DNA of 9,258 bases from Candidatus Omnitrophota bacterium (GCA_030692055.1 JAUYCY010000018.1:1-9258); one strand, 5' to 3'. Shown: positions 1 through 5,615, counted from the stretch's first letter. Program-made: numbers and translations. The notes: generated from the sequence alone by a model not told the origin.

Positions 1-19
1 CTATATTTAAAATAAAATT

Positions 20-478
20 ATGAACGAGCAAATCATTTCCCAGGAAGGCTATGATAAATTAAAAGATGAAATGACTTTTTTGGCGACGGTCAGACGCAAG
101 GAAATAGCGGAAAGAATCGAGCGCGCCAAAGAACTCGGCGATTTAAGCGAGAATGCCGAATATAGTGAAGCTAAAGACGCCCAAGCGTTAAACGAGGGGC
201 GTGTTTTAGAACTGGCGAATACGCTCAAGAATGTCACCGTCGTTAATTCCGGCAGTTCCGGCGAAGAAGTGGCCATGGGCTCTAAAGTCACGGTCAAGTC
301 AAAAAACGGGGAAAAACAATATACTATCGTCAGCTTTAACGAAGCCGATCCGCTAAGCGGCAAGATTTCTAACGAATCGCCGCTGGGCGTCGCCTTCCTT
401 CATCATCGTAAAGGCGAGGAAGTGGAAGTGGAAACTCCGAAGGGAATAATCAGATATAAGATAATCAAGACTGAATAA
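20..478 (+). CDS. greA: Transcription elongation factor GreA
   Basis: GreA binds in the RNA polymerase secondary channel and stimulates cleavage of backtracked RNA, rescuing stalled elongation complexes. The 152-aa length is close to the family's usual size (about 158). Residues 1-75 form the N-terminal coiled coil. Its tip loop reads GDLSENAEY at 40-48 and keeps both acidic residues, D41 and E44, which in the family coordinate the catalytic Mg2+. Residues 80-152 form the C-terminal FKBP-like domain, including the SPLGVAFLHHRKGEEVEVETP stretch typical of GreA. The ATG at 20 is the natural start because the MNEQIISQEGYDKLKDE opening aligns with other GreA N-termini. No Shine-Dalgarno sequence is visible in the AT-rich leader. 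TATATT at 2-7 could be a -10 box, but any -35 lies outside the window. lysS follows 54 bp downstream. Confidence 0.96.
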   Translation: MNEQIISQEGYDKLKDEMTFLATVRRKEIAERIERAKELGDLSENAEYSEAKDAQALNEGRVLELANTLKNVTVVNSGSSGEEVAMGSKVTVKSKNGEKQYTIVSFNEADPLSGKISNESPLGVAFLHHRKGEEVEVETPKGIIRYKIIKTE

Positions 479-532
479 TAATTAGGGTCAAGCGATATAA
501 ATAAGATTAAGCGCTAGTTAATTTTTAATCAT

Positions 533-2029
533 ATGTCGGCAGTGCCAGAAAACAAACAAGAAGTTAAGGCGCCAATCAGTGAACGCCAAGACCGCCTGAA
601 AAAACTGGAAGAATTGAAACAGGCGGGCCTAAATCCTTATCCGGCTAAAACGGAGCGCGACCATGAAATTACCGCTATTTTGGCAGATTTTGAGGCTTTA
701 AGCGGTTCACAGCAATCTTTTGTCGTCGCCGGCCGCCTGCGCGCCAAGCGGGAGCACGGTAATTTGGCTTTTGCTAACCTGGAAGACGCTTCCGGGAATA
801 TCCAAATCGCTTTTTCCAAGAAAGATTTAGGGGTTGATTCTTATAAGAATTTTTTGAAATTCATTGACGTCGCCGATTTCATTCAGGTCAAAGGTTACGC
901 TTTCTTGACCCATAAGGGCGAAAAGAGCGTCATGGTCAAGGAATGGAAATTATTAACCAAGACTCTGCGCCCGATTCCCGACGCTTGGTTCGGTCTAAAA
1001 GACGAGGAAGAGCGCCTGCGCAAGCGCTATTTGGACATCCTCTTAAATAAAGAAGTTTTGGACATGATTTTAAAGCGGGCAAAATTCTGGCAGGCGACCA
1101 GAGACTTTCTGTTAAAGAGAAATTTTATTGAAGTGGAAACGCCTGTTTTAGAAACTATGGCCGGCGGCGCCGACGCCAAGCCGTTTAAAACGCATCATAA
1201 CGCTTTAGATATCGCTGTTCATTTGAGGATATCCAGGGGGGAATTATGGCAAAAGAAACTGATGGTCGCGGGCTTGGAGAAAACTTTTGAAATCGGCCGC
1301 CAATTTCGCAATGAAGGCATGGACGCCGAACATCTGCAGGATTATACCCAGATGGAATTTTATTGGGCTTACGCCGATTACCGGATGGGCATGGCGCTGA
1401 CGGAAGAAATGTATAAGTATATCGCTCAAGAAACTTTCGGAACCCTGAAATTTAAGATTAAGAATTTCGCGATTGATTTGGGTAAAAAATGGGAAATCTA
1501 TGATTATCGCGAAACGGTCAAGAAAATAACCGGCCTTGATGTTTTAAGCGCCAGTAAAGCGGAAATAGTCGCTAAACTGGAAGAATTGGGGGTTGATTAC
1601 GACAAGAAAGGTTTTAATATCACGCGCGCGATCGATAATCTCTGGAAATATTGCCGGAAGCAGATTGCCGGGCCGGGTTTCTTAATCGGAACGCCGATTA
1701 ACGTTTCTCCTTTGGCGAAGCGCGATGAAAGCAACCGGTCTGTCGCCCAAAGATTCCAGATTATCATCGCCGGTTCGGAAATCGGCAATGGCTACAGTGA
1801 ATTGAACAATCCGCTTGATCAAGAGGAACGATTTAAGGAACAGCAGAAATTAAGAGAGGCGGGTGATGAAGAAGCGCAAGAACATGACCATGATTTCGTT
1901 GAAGCGCTGGAGTATGGCATGCCGCCGACTTGCGGTTTTGGTTTTAGCGAGCGCCTCTTCAGTTTCTTGATGAATAAGCCGGGACGAGAATGTCAGATAT
2001 TTCCGCTGATGCGTCCGAAAGAGGAATAG
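533..2029 (+). CDS. lysS: Lysyl-tRNA synthetase, class II
   Basis: This enzyme charges tRNA-Lys with lysine using ATP in the cytoplasm. The 498-aa length is normal for class II LysRS. Residues about 60-145 form the OB-fold anticodon-binding domain (VAGRLRAKREHGNLAFANLED). The catalytic core follows: motif 1 around 198-206 (FIEVETPVL), GGADAKPF at 211-218, motif 2 at 252-262 (FEIGRQFRNEG) and motif 3 at 468-475 (GFGFSERL) with the invariant Arg474. EIGNGYSELNNPLDQEERF at 416-434 is a typical LysRS lysine/ATP site segment. Two details differ from textbook LysRS: motif 3 has SERL where most bacteria have GIDRL, and residues 232-238 read RISRGEL where the family has RI(A/S)PEL, so Pro is replaced by Arg-Gly. 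The leader has no Shine-Dalgarno sequence. The gene follows greA and precedes a tRNA-Gln gene by 15 bp. Confidence 0.96.
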   Translation: MSAVPENKQEVKAPISERQDRLKKLEELKQAGLNPYPAKTERDHEITAILADFEALSGSQQSFVVAGRLRAKREHGNLAFANLEDASGNIQIAFSKKDLGVDSYKNFLKFIDVADFIQVKGYAFLTHKGEKSVMVKEWKLLTKTLRPIPDAWFGLKDEEERLRKRYLDILLNKEVLDMILKRAKFWQATRDFLLKRNFIEVETPVLETMAGGADAKPFKTHHNALDIAVHLRISRGELWQKKLMVAGLEKTFEIGRQFRNEGMDAEHLQDYTQMEFYWAYADYRMGMALTEEMYKYIAQETFGTLKFKIKNFAIDLGKKWEIYDYRETVKKITGLDVLSASKAEIVAKLEELGVDYDKKGFNITRAIDNLWKYCRKQIAGPGFLIGTPINVSPLAKRDESNRSVAQRFQIIIAGSEIGNGYSELNNPLDQEERFKEQQKLREAGDEEAQEHDHDFVEALEYGMPPTCGFGFSERLFSFLMNKPGRECQIFPLMRPKEE

Positions 2030-2044
2030 AAAAAGAATAAATAT

Positions 2045-2115
2045 TCGGGGATCGTCTAATGGTAGGACTCATGCCTCTGAAGCATGCTATCTTGGTCCGA
2101 ATCCAAGTCCCCGAG
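2045..2115 (+). tRNA. tRNA-Gln (anticodon CUG)
   Basis: A full cloverleaf can be folded. The 7-bp acceptor stem is TCGGGGA (2045-2051) with TCCCCGA (2108-2114), and the discriminator is G2115. The D-arm is 2054-2057/2065-2068 with GG in the loop. The anticodon stem is 2070-2074/2082-2086 and the loop CTCTGAA carries CTG at 2077-2079, reading CAG (Gln). The variable loop has 4 nt. The T-arm stem is CTTGG (2091-2095) with CCAAG (2103-2107). The U1-A72 pair fits bacterial tRNA-Gln, where it favours GatCAB amidation. The 3' CCA is not encoded, since GCA is followed by ATT. The T-loop is TCCGAAT, so position 55, almost always U (pseudouridine), is C. The gene lies 15 bp after lysS and is followed directly by a terminator hairpin. 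Confidence 0.95.
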
Positions 2116-2120
2116 CAATT

Positions 2121-2155
2121 ACTAAAAAATACGCTAATTTTAGCGTATTTTTAGT
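2121..2155 (+). terminator. Intrinsic terminator after tRNA-Gln
   Basis: A 12-bp perfect stem pairs 2125-2136 (AAAAATACGCTA) with 2141-2152, around an ATTT loop. A further ACT/AGT pairing is possible outside one bulged A. The A-tract/U-tract lies inside the stem, so it could stop transcription from either side. It begins four bases after the tRNA 3' end. Confidence 0.8.
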
Positions 2156-2162
2156 TGTATTA

Positions 2163-2191
2163 TTGACACAGACATTATTTAATGTTAAAGT
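2163..2191 (+). promoter_or_regulatory. Sigma70-type promoter for the 2241 gene
   Basis: A perfect -35 TTGACA lies at 2163-2168, then a 17-bp spacer and a -10 TAAAGT at 2186-2191 (4 of 6 consensus). An alternative -10, TATTAT, is at 2191-2196 with a longer spacer. It follows the tRNA terminator and would give a leader of about 40 nt before the ATG at 2241. Confidence 0.55.
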
Positions 2192-2240
2192 ATTATTCTC
2201 CAGTGAACAGATGATCTGGATCTTTAAAAATACATAACTA

Positions 2241-2918
2241 ATGAAAGCATTATTAGAAACATGTACACCTGGTCAGGTAAAACGAATTATGTCTATAATG
2301 GCAGATTCAATACCGACGAAATTGCCTAAAGAAGTGGCGACAATGTTAATTGAATCTCAATTAAAAAAAATGTTGGGCGAACTTTGGGAAGAGGCAGAAA
2401 AAGAATTATGGAAGTCTCTAATGAAAACCTTTGATGTAGTTTTCGTCGCAGAGATGGAACTTAATGGGAATTTCTCATTTAATGATTACGTGGCAGAAGA
2501 TCAAGGAAAGTTGGTCGGCATACAATGGTCGAGTTCACGCGTTTCCGACTATCCTAAAGCTGAAATTTTCGGAAGGAAGCAGGCGATTATGGCGAAAGTC
2601 ACTAAAACATCTTCTGTAGAAGAGTTTTGTCTGCACGTAGCATTAAATAGAGGATATTTGCCTGGCAGAGAAGGACTAATTCAATTTTATAATGCATACT
2701 CAGAAAAAATTTCAGAATTAGTTCCGTCGTTTGGTTGGTTGATAGCACCCGTGCAAAGTCATAAAGTACCTTCTTCATTGAATGATAGTGGGTTTGGTAT
2801 TATTCCTACTATGCATAAGGAAATTTCCAATGGACAGGGATTTATTATGACAAGCACCATTCAATTACTACAACCGGGTCAATTTGTTCTGTTCTTTACG
2901 GATGCTGTAAAAAAGTAG
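2241..2918 (+). CDS. Conserved-looking hypothetical protein, cytoplasmic
   Basis: I do not recognise this 225-aa protein. It has no signal peptide or membrane segment. Residues 1-62 look mostly helical and charged (PKEVATMLIESQLKKMLGEL, then EEAEKELWKSLM). Residues 64-225 look mixed alpha/beta, with hydrophobic strands such as FDVVFVAEMELN, GFIMTSTIQLL and QFVLFFT. Aromatic and glycine patches (SFGWLIAP at 163-170, SGFGIIPT at 183-190) hint at a compact globular domain. No catalytic signature stands out. Codon use is more A/T-ending than in greA or lysS by eye. The gene is a transcription unit of its own, with a TTGACA promoter upstream and a strong terminator 31 nt after the stop. No Shine-Dalgarno sequence precedes the ATG. 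An 8-codon ATG frame at 2211-2237 lies in the leader and is probably chance. Confidence 0.75.
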   Translation: MKALLETCTPGQVKRIMSIMADSIPTKLPKEVATMLIESQLKKMLGELWEEAEKELWKSLMKTFDVVFVAEMELNGNFSFNDYVAEDQGKLVGIQWSSSRVSDYPKAEIFGRKQAIMAKVTKTSSVEEFCLHVALNRGYLPGREGLIQFYNAYSEKISELVPSFGWLIAPVQSHKVPSSLNDSGFGIIPTMHKEISNGQGFIMTSTIQLLQPGQFVLFFTDAVKK

Positions 2919-2949
2919 GATTACAAGGATATAAACATCCCTTGTTTAC

Positions 2950-2980
2950 AAAAGCTATTCTCACCGAATAGCTTTTCTTT
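2950..2980 (+). terminator. Intrinsic terminator of the 2241 gene
   Basis: An 11-bp perfect stem pairs AAAAGCTATTC (2950-2960) with GAATAGCTTTT (2966-2976) around a TCACC loop, followed by CTTTT. Confidence 0.85.
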
Positions 2981-3046
2981 TAATTCTAACTATTTATTTT
3001 CTCATAAGAGGGAGTTGAATGGTTATTCTGCGCGCGCTCTAAGTAG

Positions 3047-3080
3047 AACCTCGTTTTTTTAAGACTAAGACGGGGTTTTT
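3047..3080 (+). terminator. Second intrinsic terminator-like hairpin
   Basis: AACCTCGT (3047-3054) pairs with ACGGGGTT (3070-3077), with one G-U pair. Weaker T/A pairing extends inwards, and the hairpin is followed by TTTTTATTAT. No gene lies between this hairpin and the previous terminator, so it may serve an unannotated transcript or be a remnant. Confidence 0.65.
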
Positions 3081-3090
3081 ATTATCTCAA

Positions 3091-3122
3091 AGCCGTTCCA
3101 AGTATATCCCAACCTCGGAGCA
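3091..3122 (+). repeat. Dispersed intergenic element, copy A1
   Basis: The T-loop-like heptamer TTCCAAG (3096-3102) is followed by exactly 20 nt ending in CGGAGCA (to 3122). Starting from AGCCGTTC, it matches the copy at 7179-7210 at about 24 of 32 positions without gaps. A terminator hairpin starts 7 nt after the GCA end. Confidence 0.5.
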
Positions 3123-3129
3123 GATTGAC

Positions 3130-3155
3130 AAAATAGCACATTCAGTGCTATTTTT
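3130..3155 (+). terminator. Third intrinsic terminator-like hairpin
   Basis: A 10-bp perfect stem pairs AAAATAGCAC (3130-3139) with GTGCTATTTT (3145-3154) around ATTCA, continuing into TGTTTT. It closely follows element copy A1, an arrangement like that of tRNA-Gln and its terminator. Confidence 0.7.
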
Positions 3156-3191
3156 GTTTTAATATTAGATACATTTTAAGTTCCAAAGTGG

Positions 3192-3238
3192 TTCTAACTT
3201 TTTTGGATATCTTGAATTTGTTACAATAGTTGTTAGAA
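3192..3238. repeat. Inverted repeat TTCTAAC/GTTAGAA around an extended -10
   Basis: TTCTAAC at 3192-3198 is perfectly complementary to GTTAGAA at 3232-3238. The 33-nt interval contains TGTTACAAT (3219-3227), which fits an extended -10 box. It could be an operator pair or chance. Confidence 0.3.
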
Positions 3239-3247
3239 AAGCCTTGA

Positions 3248-3283
3248 TTTTATTGGTCTATATTGATTCGAATCCGTGTCCTG
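3248..3283 (+). repeat. TTCGAATCC repeat, copy C1
   Basis: Positions 3248-3275 match 5616-5643 at about 22 of 28 positions without gaps: shared TTTTATTG, then ATTG, then TTCGAATCC. Both continue to CCTGTTTT and an AT-rich run that leads into a promoter. The TTCGAATCC core resembles a tRNA T-loop, but no cloverleaf can be folded around it. Confidence 0.45.
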
Positions 3284-3306
3284 TTTTAAATATTTTAGAT
3301 ATAAGA

Positions 3307-3312
3307 TATAAT
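3307..3312 (+). promoter_or_regulatory. -10 box of the cupin/GNAT-like operon
   Basis: A perfect TATAAT lies at 3307-3312, 20 nt before the ATG at 3333. The expected transcript start is about 3319, so the leader would be only about 14 nt with no room for a normal Shine-Dalgarno sequence. The -35 is weak (TTTTAA around 3284-3289). Confidence 0.5.
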
Positions 3313-3332
3313 AATGGTATAAAATTAGTTAT

Positions 3333-3605
3333 ATGATAGAGAAATTAATAGCAATTGAAGAGTTTGATGGCTGTGTCGCCTACGATTGCGGTGCTTTATT
3401 ATATATTAATTTAAAAAAGGGGACCACGGCATCCAATCACTCTCATAATCATGAAGAAACTATATTTTTAATGACTGGCGAGGCAGAGGCTATTATAGGA
3501 GATAAAGCATATTTAGTTAAAGCGCCAATAAAAGCAGTAATACCAGCTAATACGTTTCATAAATTTACTGCTTTAACCGATTTAATAGGATTAGAGTTAA
3601 AATAA
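3333..3605 (+). CDS. Small single-domain cupin protein
   Basis: The 90-aa protein is a minimal cupin beta-barrel. Cupin motif 1 is intact: G30-x5-H36-x-H38-x3-E42-x6-G49. Motif 2 is shorter but recognisable: P71-x-N-x2-H76. The expected metal ligands are therefore H36, H38, E42 and H76. Cupins of this size bind a divalent metal and act as small isomerases, dioxygenases or sugar/small-molecule binders, so the substrate cannot be told from sequence. There is no signal peptide, so it should be cytoplasmic. The next gene starts 5 nt after the stop, so the two are almost certainly cotranscribed. The TATAAT at 3307-3312 implies a very short leader. Confidence 0.88.
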   Translation: MIEKLIAIEEFDGCVAYDCGALLYINLKKGTTASNHSHNHEETIFLMTGEAEAIIGDKAYLVKAPIKAVIPANTFHKFTALTDLIGLELK

Positions 3606-3610
3606 AAAAT

Positions 3611-4126
3611 ATGATTAAAATATTGCCAACATTCGATCCTATTTTTAGAAGCGAGAGAAAGGAATCGGAAAAGCAAGTGGAAACTTATTTTTCTAATGAA
3701 GAAAAGAATGACACCGCCGGTAATGGAAGCTATAAAATTGAGTTATTAAATAAGGATAATCAGGAAGGTGTCGGGACGATAACATATGATTATGATCTTA
3801 TTGGGGAAACGCCGATGATTAAAATTAGAACCGTAGGTGTTTCCCTTGAGTATCAGCGTCAGGATTTTTCGATGCAGCTATATCATCGCCTACTTGATTT
3901 AGTCAAAGAGAAAAGTTTAGCCGGTATTCGTAGCGATGAGATTGTTCAGGGCGGGGCGCTCGCTTCCTGGAAAAAACTACAGGAGCAGGGATTCAATGTG
4001 TCTATCTATCCAGAACTTTTGAATAAATACAAAGAATTTTGCAAAGCATACGACGAAGGTAAATATTTTAAAGATCAGTTAGCAACTAATAACGGCGAAA
4101 GTGTGTTTACTATTAATTTGGAATAG
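3611..4126 (+). CDS. GNAT-fold acetyltransferase-like protein, degenerate
   Basis: The 171-aa protein has the sequence rhythm of a GNAT domain in residues about 40-130: a strand EGVGTITYDYD, a strand MIKIRTVGVSLEYQ leading into the helix DFSMQLYHRLLDLVKEKSL, then GALASWKKLQEQGF, which matches the late GNAT motif in which a bulky residue and W/Y precede KxGF. The acetyl-CoA pyrophosphate loop, normally (Q/R)xxGx(G/A), reads QRQDFS at 82-87, so the key glycines are missing. Either it binds CoA atypically or it has lost transferase activity. The N-terminal 35 residues are charged and probably flexible. It lies 5 nt after the cupin gene with no Shine-Dalgarno sequence. The GNAT assignment is by pattern, not by close similarity. 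Confidence 0.6.
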   Translation: MIKILPTFDPIFRSERKESEKQVETYFSNEEKNDTAGNGSYKIELLNKDNQEGVGTITYDYDLIGETPMIKIRTVGVSLEYQRQDFSMQLYHRLLDLVKEKSLAGIRSDEIVQGGALASWKKLQEQGFNVSIYPELLNKYKEFCKAYDEGKYFKDQLATNNGESVFTINLE

Positions 4127-4131
4127 GAATA

Positions 4132-4196
4132 TTCAGTCAATATTTTATTTATTATTAGCCACACTATTTCTAACTTCGTCCACGACCCCCGGAGCA
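4132..4196 (+). repeat. Dispersed intergenic element, copy B1
   Basis: The core is TTCTAAC (4168-4174) followed by 22 nt ending in CGGAGCA (to 4196). It matches the copy at 5393-5419 through TTCTAA and TCGTCCACGA (16 of the first 18 positions identical), with a 2-nt length difference near the end. The preceding segment 4132-4159 (TTCAGTCAATAT, then TTATTAGC) also resembles 5456-5488, which precedes another copy, so the repeated unit may be longer than the core. Confidence 0.5.
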
Positions 4197-4237
4197 CCTA
4201 CTTTTTCGCCTTAATTATTAAAGCGATTTTGTTTTCA

Positions 4238-4246
4238 TGATATAAT
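4238..4246 (+). promoter_or_regulatory. Extended -10 promoter of the M23-like gene
   Basis: TGATATAAT at 4238-4246 is a perfect extended -10 box. Only five bases separate it from the ATG at 4252, so the expected transcript start falls on or beside the start codon and the mRNA would be leaderless. No good -35 is seen (TTAAAG at 4218-4223). Confidence 0.6.
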
Positions 4247-4251
4247 AATCA

Positions 4252-5295
4252 ATGATGATTTTACTTAAGAATAAAATTTTATTACTGGGATTTGGGACAG
4301 TCATTATCGTATTGGCCGGAGGAGGTTATATTTTGTGGCAGAAAAATATAAGAGCTGAACAAGTCTTGACTGAAACTACGCAACAACAGCAGGAAGTACA
4401 ACAGAAAGCCGAACAAATAAATAATTCACAATCTGTCTTTGCCGTGCCCGAAACGAGCGCATGTGCAATTACCTCACCGCCACCCAGTATGGTAGGTATT
4501 AATACTCATACGGAAGTGTACGGGCAGGATGCTGATCCCAATATGATTACGCTTGGCCCCAAACTTGGTATTAATCCAGAAAAGCCGGGCTACGCCACTA
4601 AACACAGTATGGCTTGGGAACTCAAAATTCATGGAACACCCGTACTTGCGCCTATTGATATGGTACTGGTGGGCTTTCAAAATAATAGTGCCTATCGTAC
4701 TACAGACGGACAAGATATTACACGAATGGATGATTTGGTGTTATTTTTCGAGTCTGCCAGTCCTGATTGGCCGGGTATGATTATTTATGTTTATCATTTG
4801 TCCAACTCGCCACTGTTACTCGGACAAAATATAAATCCAGATTGTAGTGCGGTTGAGGAACTCCGGGGAGAAAATATCCAAGCTCAAGGGCATCTTTACA
4901 TGGGCATGAGGGATTATGTGGCCGACAAGGGTAACGCGGGTGCATGCGAGGCTCTAATTGGATACAAGGTAAAACGCGGGGAACTAATCGGATTCGCTGG
5001 TACTGTACCGGCACCGGACGGAGTTAGTACTCACTCTTTTGTTGACATTGGCTTCAAAGTATCAGATACATCAGAAAATCCGTTCTTTGGTCTCAAGGGA
5101 GCAGATACATCAGGTGAACGGCGCGTTCAAACGGGTAACCCCTATCTTCATTGGGTCCAACCCGGCTTGTTTTTTTATTGGAAAAGTTATAGTCCTAATG
5201 CAAATTTTCCCAGCGGGGTGCTTGCTTATCCTTTCGAAATTGACGGCTATCAGCTTCCCGCCGAACAACGTGATGTGAATTTTAAGTATAAATAA
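4252..5295 (+). CDS. Membrane-anchored M23/LytM-like protein, zinc site degenerate
   Basis: The 347-aa protein has an N-terminal signal anchor (LLLGFGTVIIVLAGGGYILW, about 10-29), then a Gln-rich linker (about 40-60), so the rest should face outside the cell. Residues 115-270 follow the order of M23 (LytM) peptidase landmarks: H118 with W122-E123; HGTPVLAPIDMVLVG (127-141), like the usual GTPV-A-xDGxV; YVYHLS (179-184), like YxHL; VKRGELIGFAGTV (240-252), like VkkGqxIGxxG; and H261-S-F263, where active enzymes have HxH. The second His of HxH is Phe, and the first motif has H-x4-E instead of H-x3-D, so zinc binding is doubtful. It may be a non-catalytic wall-binding protein, as known for LytM factors such as EnvC. 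The gene is monocistronic. ATG 4255 is an equally possible start. Confidence 0.7.
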   Translation: MMILLKNKILLLGFGTVIIVLAGGGYILWQKNIRAEQVLTETTQQQQEVQQKAEQINNSQSVFAVPETSACAITSPPPSMVGINTHTEVYGQDADPNMITLGPKLGINPEKPGYATKHSMAWELKIHGTPVLAPIDMVLVGFQNNSAYRTTDGQDITRMDDLVLFFESASPDWPGMIIYVYHLSNSPLLLGQNINPDCSAVEELRGENIQAQGHLYMGMRDYVADKGNAGACEALIGYKVKRGELIGFAGTVPAPDGVSTHSFVDIGFKVSDTSENPFFGLKGADTSGERRVQTGNPYLHWVQPGLFFYWKSYSPNANFPSGVLAYPFEIDGYQLPAEQRDVNFKYK

Positions 5296-5313
5296 TTTCA
5301 ACTTTTTTTTAAA

Positions 5314-5351
5314 CAGATTTTAGCATCGTCCAGAAAAATACGCTAAATCTG
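5314..5351. other. Imperfect hairpin after the M23-like gene
   Basis: CAGATTTTAGC (5314-5324) pairs with GCTAAATCTG (5342-5351) with one bulged T, enclosing a 17-nt loop. No U-tract follows, so it is not a standard terminator. It could protect the 3' end of the mRNA. Confidence 0.4.
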
Positions 5352-5392
5352 GCACATAAACCTTTCCATTCTCCATATCTCCATAATTTTGG

Positions 5393-5419
5393 TTCTAATG
5401 TCGTCCACGATGCGGGGCA
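5393..5419 (+). repeat. Dispersed intergenic element, copy B2
   Basis: TTCTAAT (5393-5399) is followed by exactly 20 nt ending in CGGGGCA. It shares TTCTAA and TCGTCCACGA with copy B1 at 4168, so the two form direct repeats on either side of the M23-like gene. A -10-like cluster follows 12 nt downstream. Confidence 0.5.
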
Positions 5420-5430
5420 AATAATTTAGC

Positions 5431-5444
5431 TATACTCATATAAT
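5431..5444 (+). promoter_or_regulatory. Orphan promoter-like -10 cluster
   Basis: TATACT (5431-5436) and a perfect TATAAT (5439-5444) lie in an AT-rich stretch. No gene starts within 290 bp, and a terminator lies about 110 nt downstream. There is no clear -35, so this is suggestive only. Confidence 0.35.
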
Positions 5445-5496
5445 TATTTTTTTGTTTAGTCAATATCGCTATTTTACTTAATCTTAGCGCTCCAAG

Positions 5497-5523
5497 TTTG
5501 AAAGCAATCCCTCCAAGCGAGCA
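5497..5523 (+). repeat. Dispersed intergenic element, copy D1
   Basis: TTTGAAA (5497-5503) is followed by exactly 20 nt ending in GCGAGCA. It shares a 16-nt identical block, TCCCTCCAAGCGAGCA, with copy D2 at 6411-6437, preceded by GAAA, then CA in register. The two are direct repeats on either side of the 5737 gene. A terminator hairpin starts 7 nt after the GCA. Confidence 0.6.
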
Positions 5524-5529
5524 ACTATT

Positions 5530-5557
5530 CAAAAATGAGCCGAAAGGTTCATTTTTG
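5530..5557 (+). terminator. Terminator-like hairpin with GAAA tetraloop
   Basis: A 12-bp stem pairs CAAAAATGAGCC (5530-5541) with GGTTCATTTTTG (5546-5557), with one G-U pair, closed by a GAAA (GNRA) loop. The U-tract lies in the stem. No gene precedes it closely. Confidence 0.7.
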
Positions 5558-5615
5558 TTAAATGAAATAGTTCAAAAACTTTGGCTACAAATTTATTATT
5601 TTAGCAAATAGACCG

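Larger units (their letters stand above)
2919..3332. other. Gene-free intergenic region rich in terminators and repeats
   Basis: These 414 bp hold no credible gene on either strand. They contain three terminator-like hairpins (2950-2980, 3047-3080, 3130-3155), one GTTYNAAN-20-GRGCA element (3096-3122), an inverted repeat TTCTAAC/GTTAGAA (3192-3198 and 3232-3238) around an extended -10 (3219-3227), a TTCGAATCC repeat (3248-3283), and the -10 box of the cupin gene (3307-3312). Confidence 0.7.
5450..5560 (+). ncRNA. Possible small RNA between orphan promoter and terminator
   Basis: The -10 cluster at 5431-5444 would start a transcript near 5450, and the hairpin at 5530-5557 would end it, giving about 110 nt with no ORF. 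Element copy D1 lies near its 3' end. No known RNA family was recognised and no tRNA cloverleaf folds here. The call rests only on signal placement. Confidence 0.25.

Noticed and set aside
2211..2237. Eight-codon leader peptide before the 2241 gene
   Set aside because: It has no ribosome-binding site, no run of regulatory codons and no attenuator-like hairpin, so chance is more likely.
3192..3238. Integron attC site
   Set aside because: TTCTAAC/GTTAGAA resembles the R-box layout but does not fit RYYYAAC/GTTRRRY, the L boxes are not evident, the site is short, and no integrase is in the window.
4553..4780. 75-aa frame inside the M23-like gene
   Set aside because: It overlaps the well-supported long frame entirely and has no independent start signal or domain.
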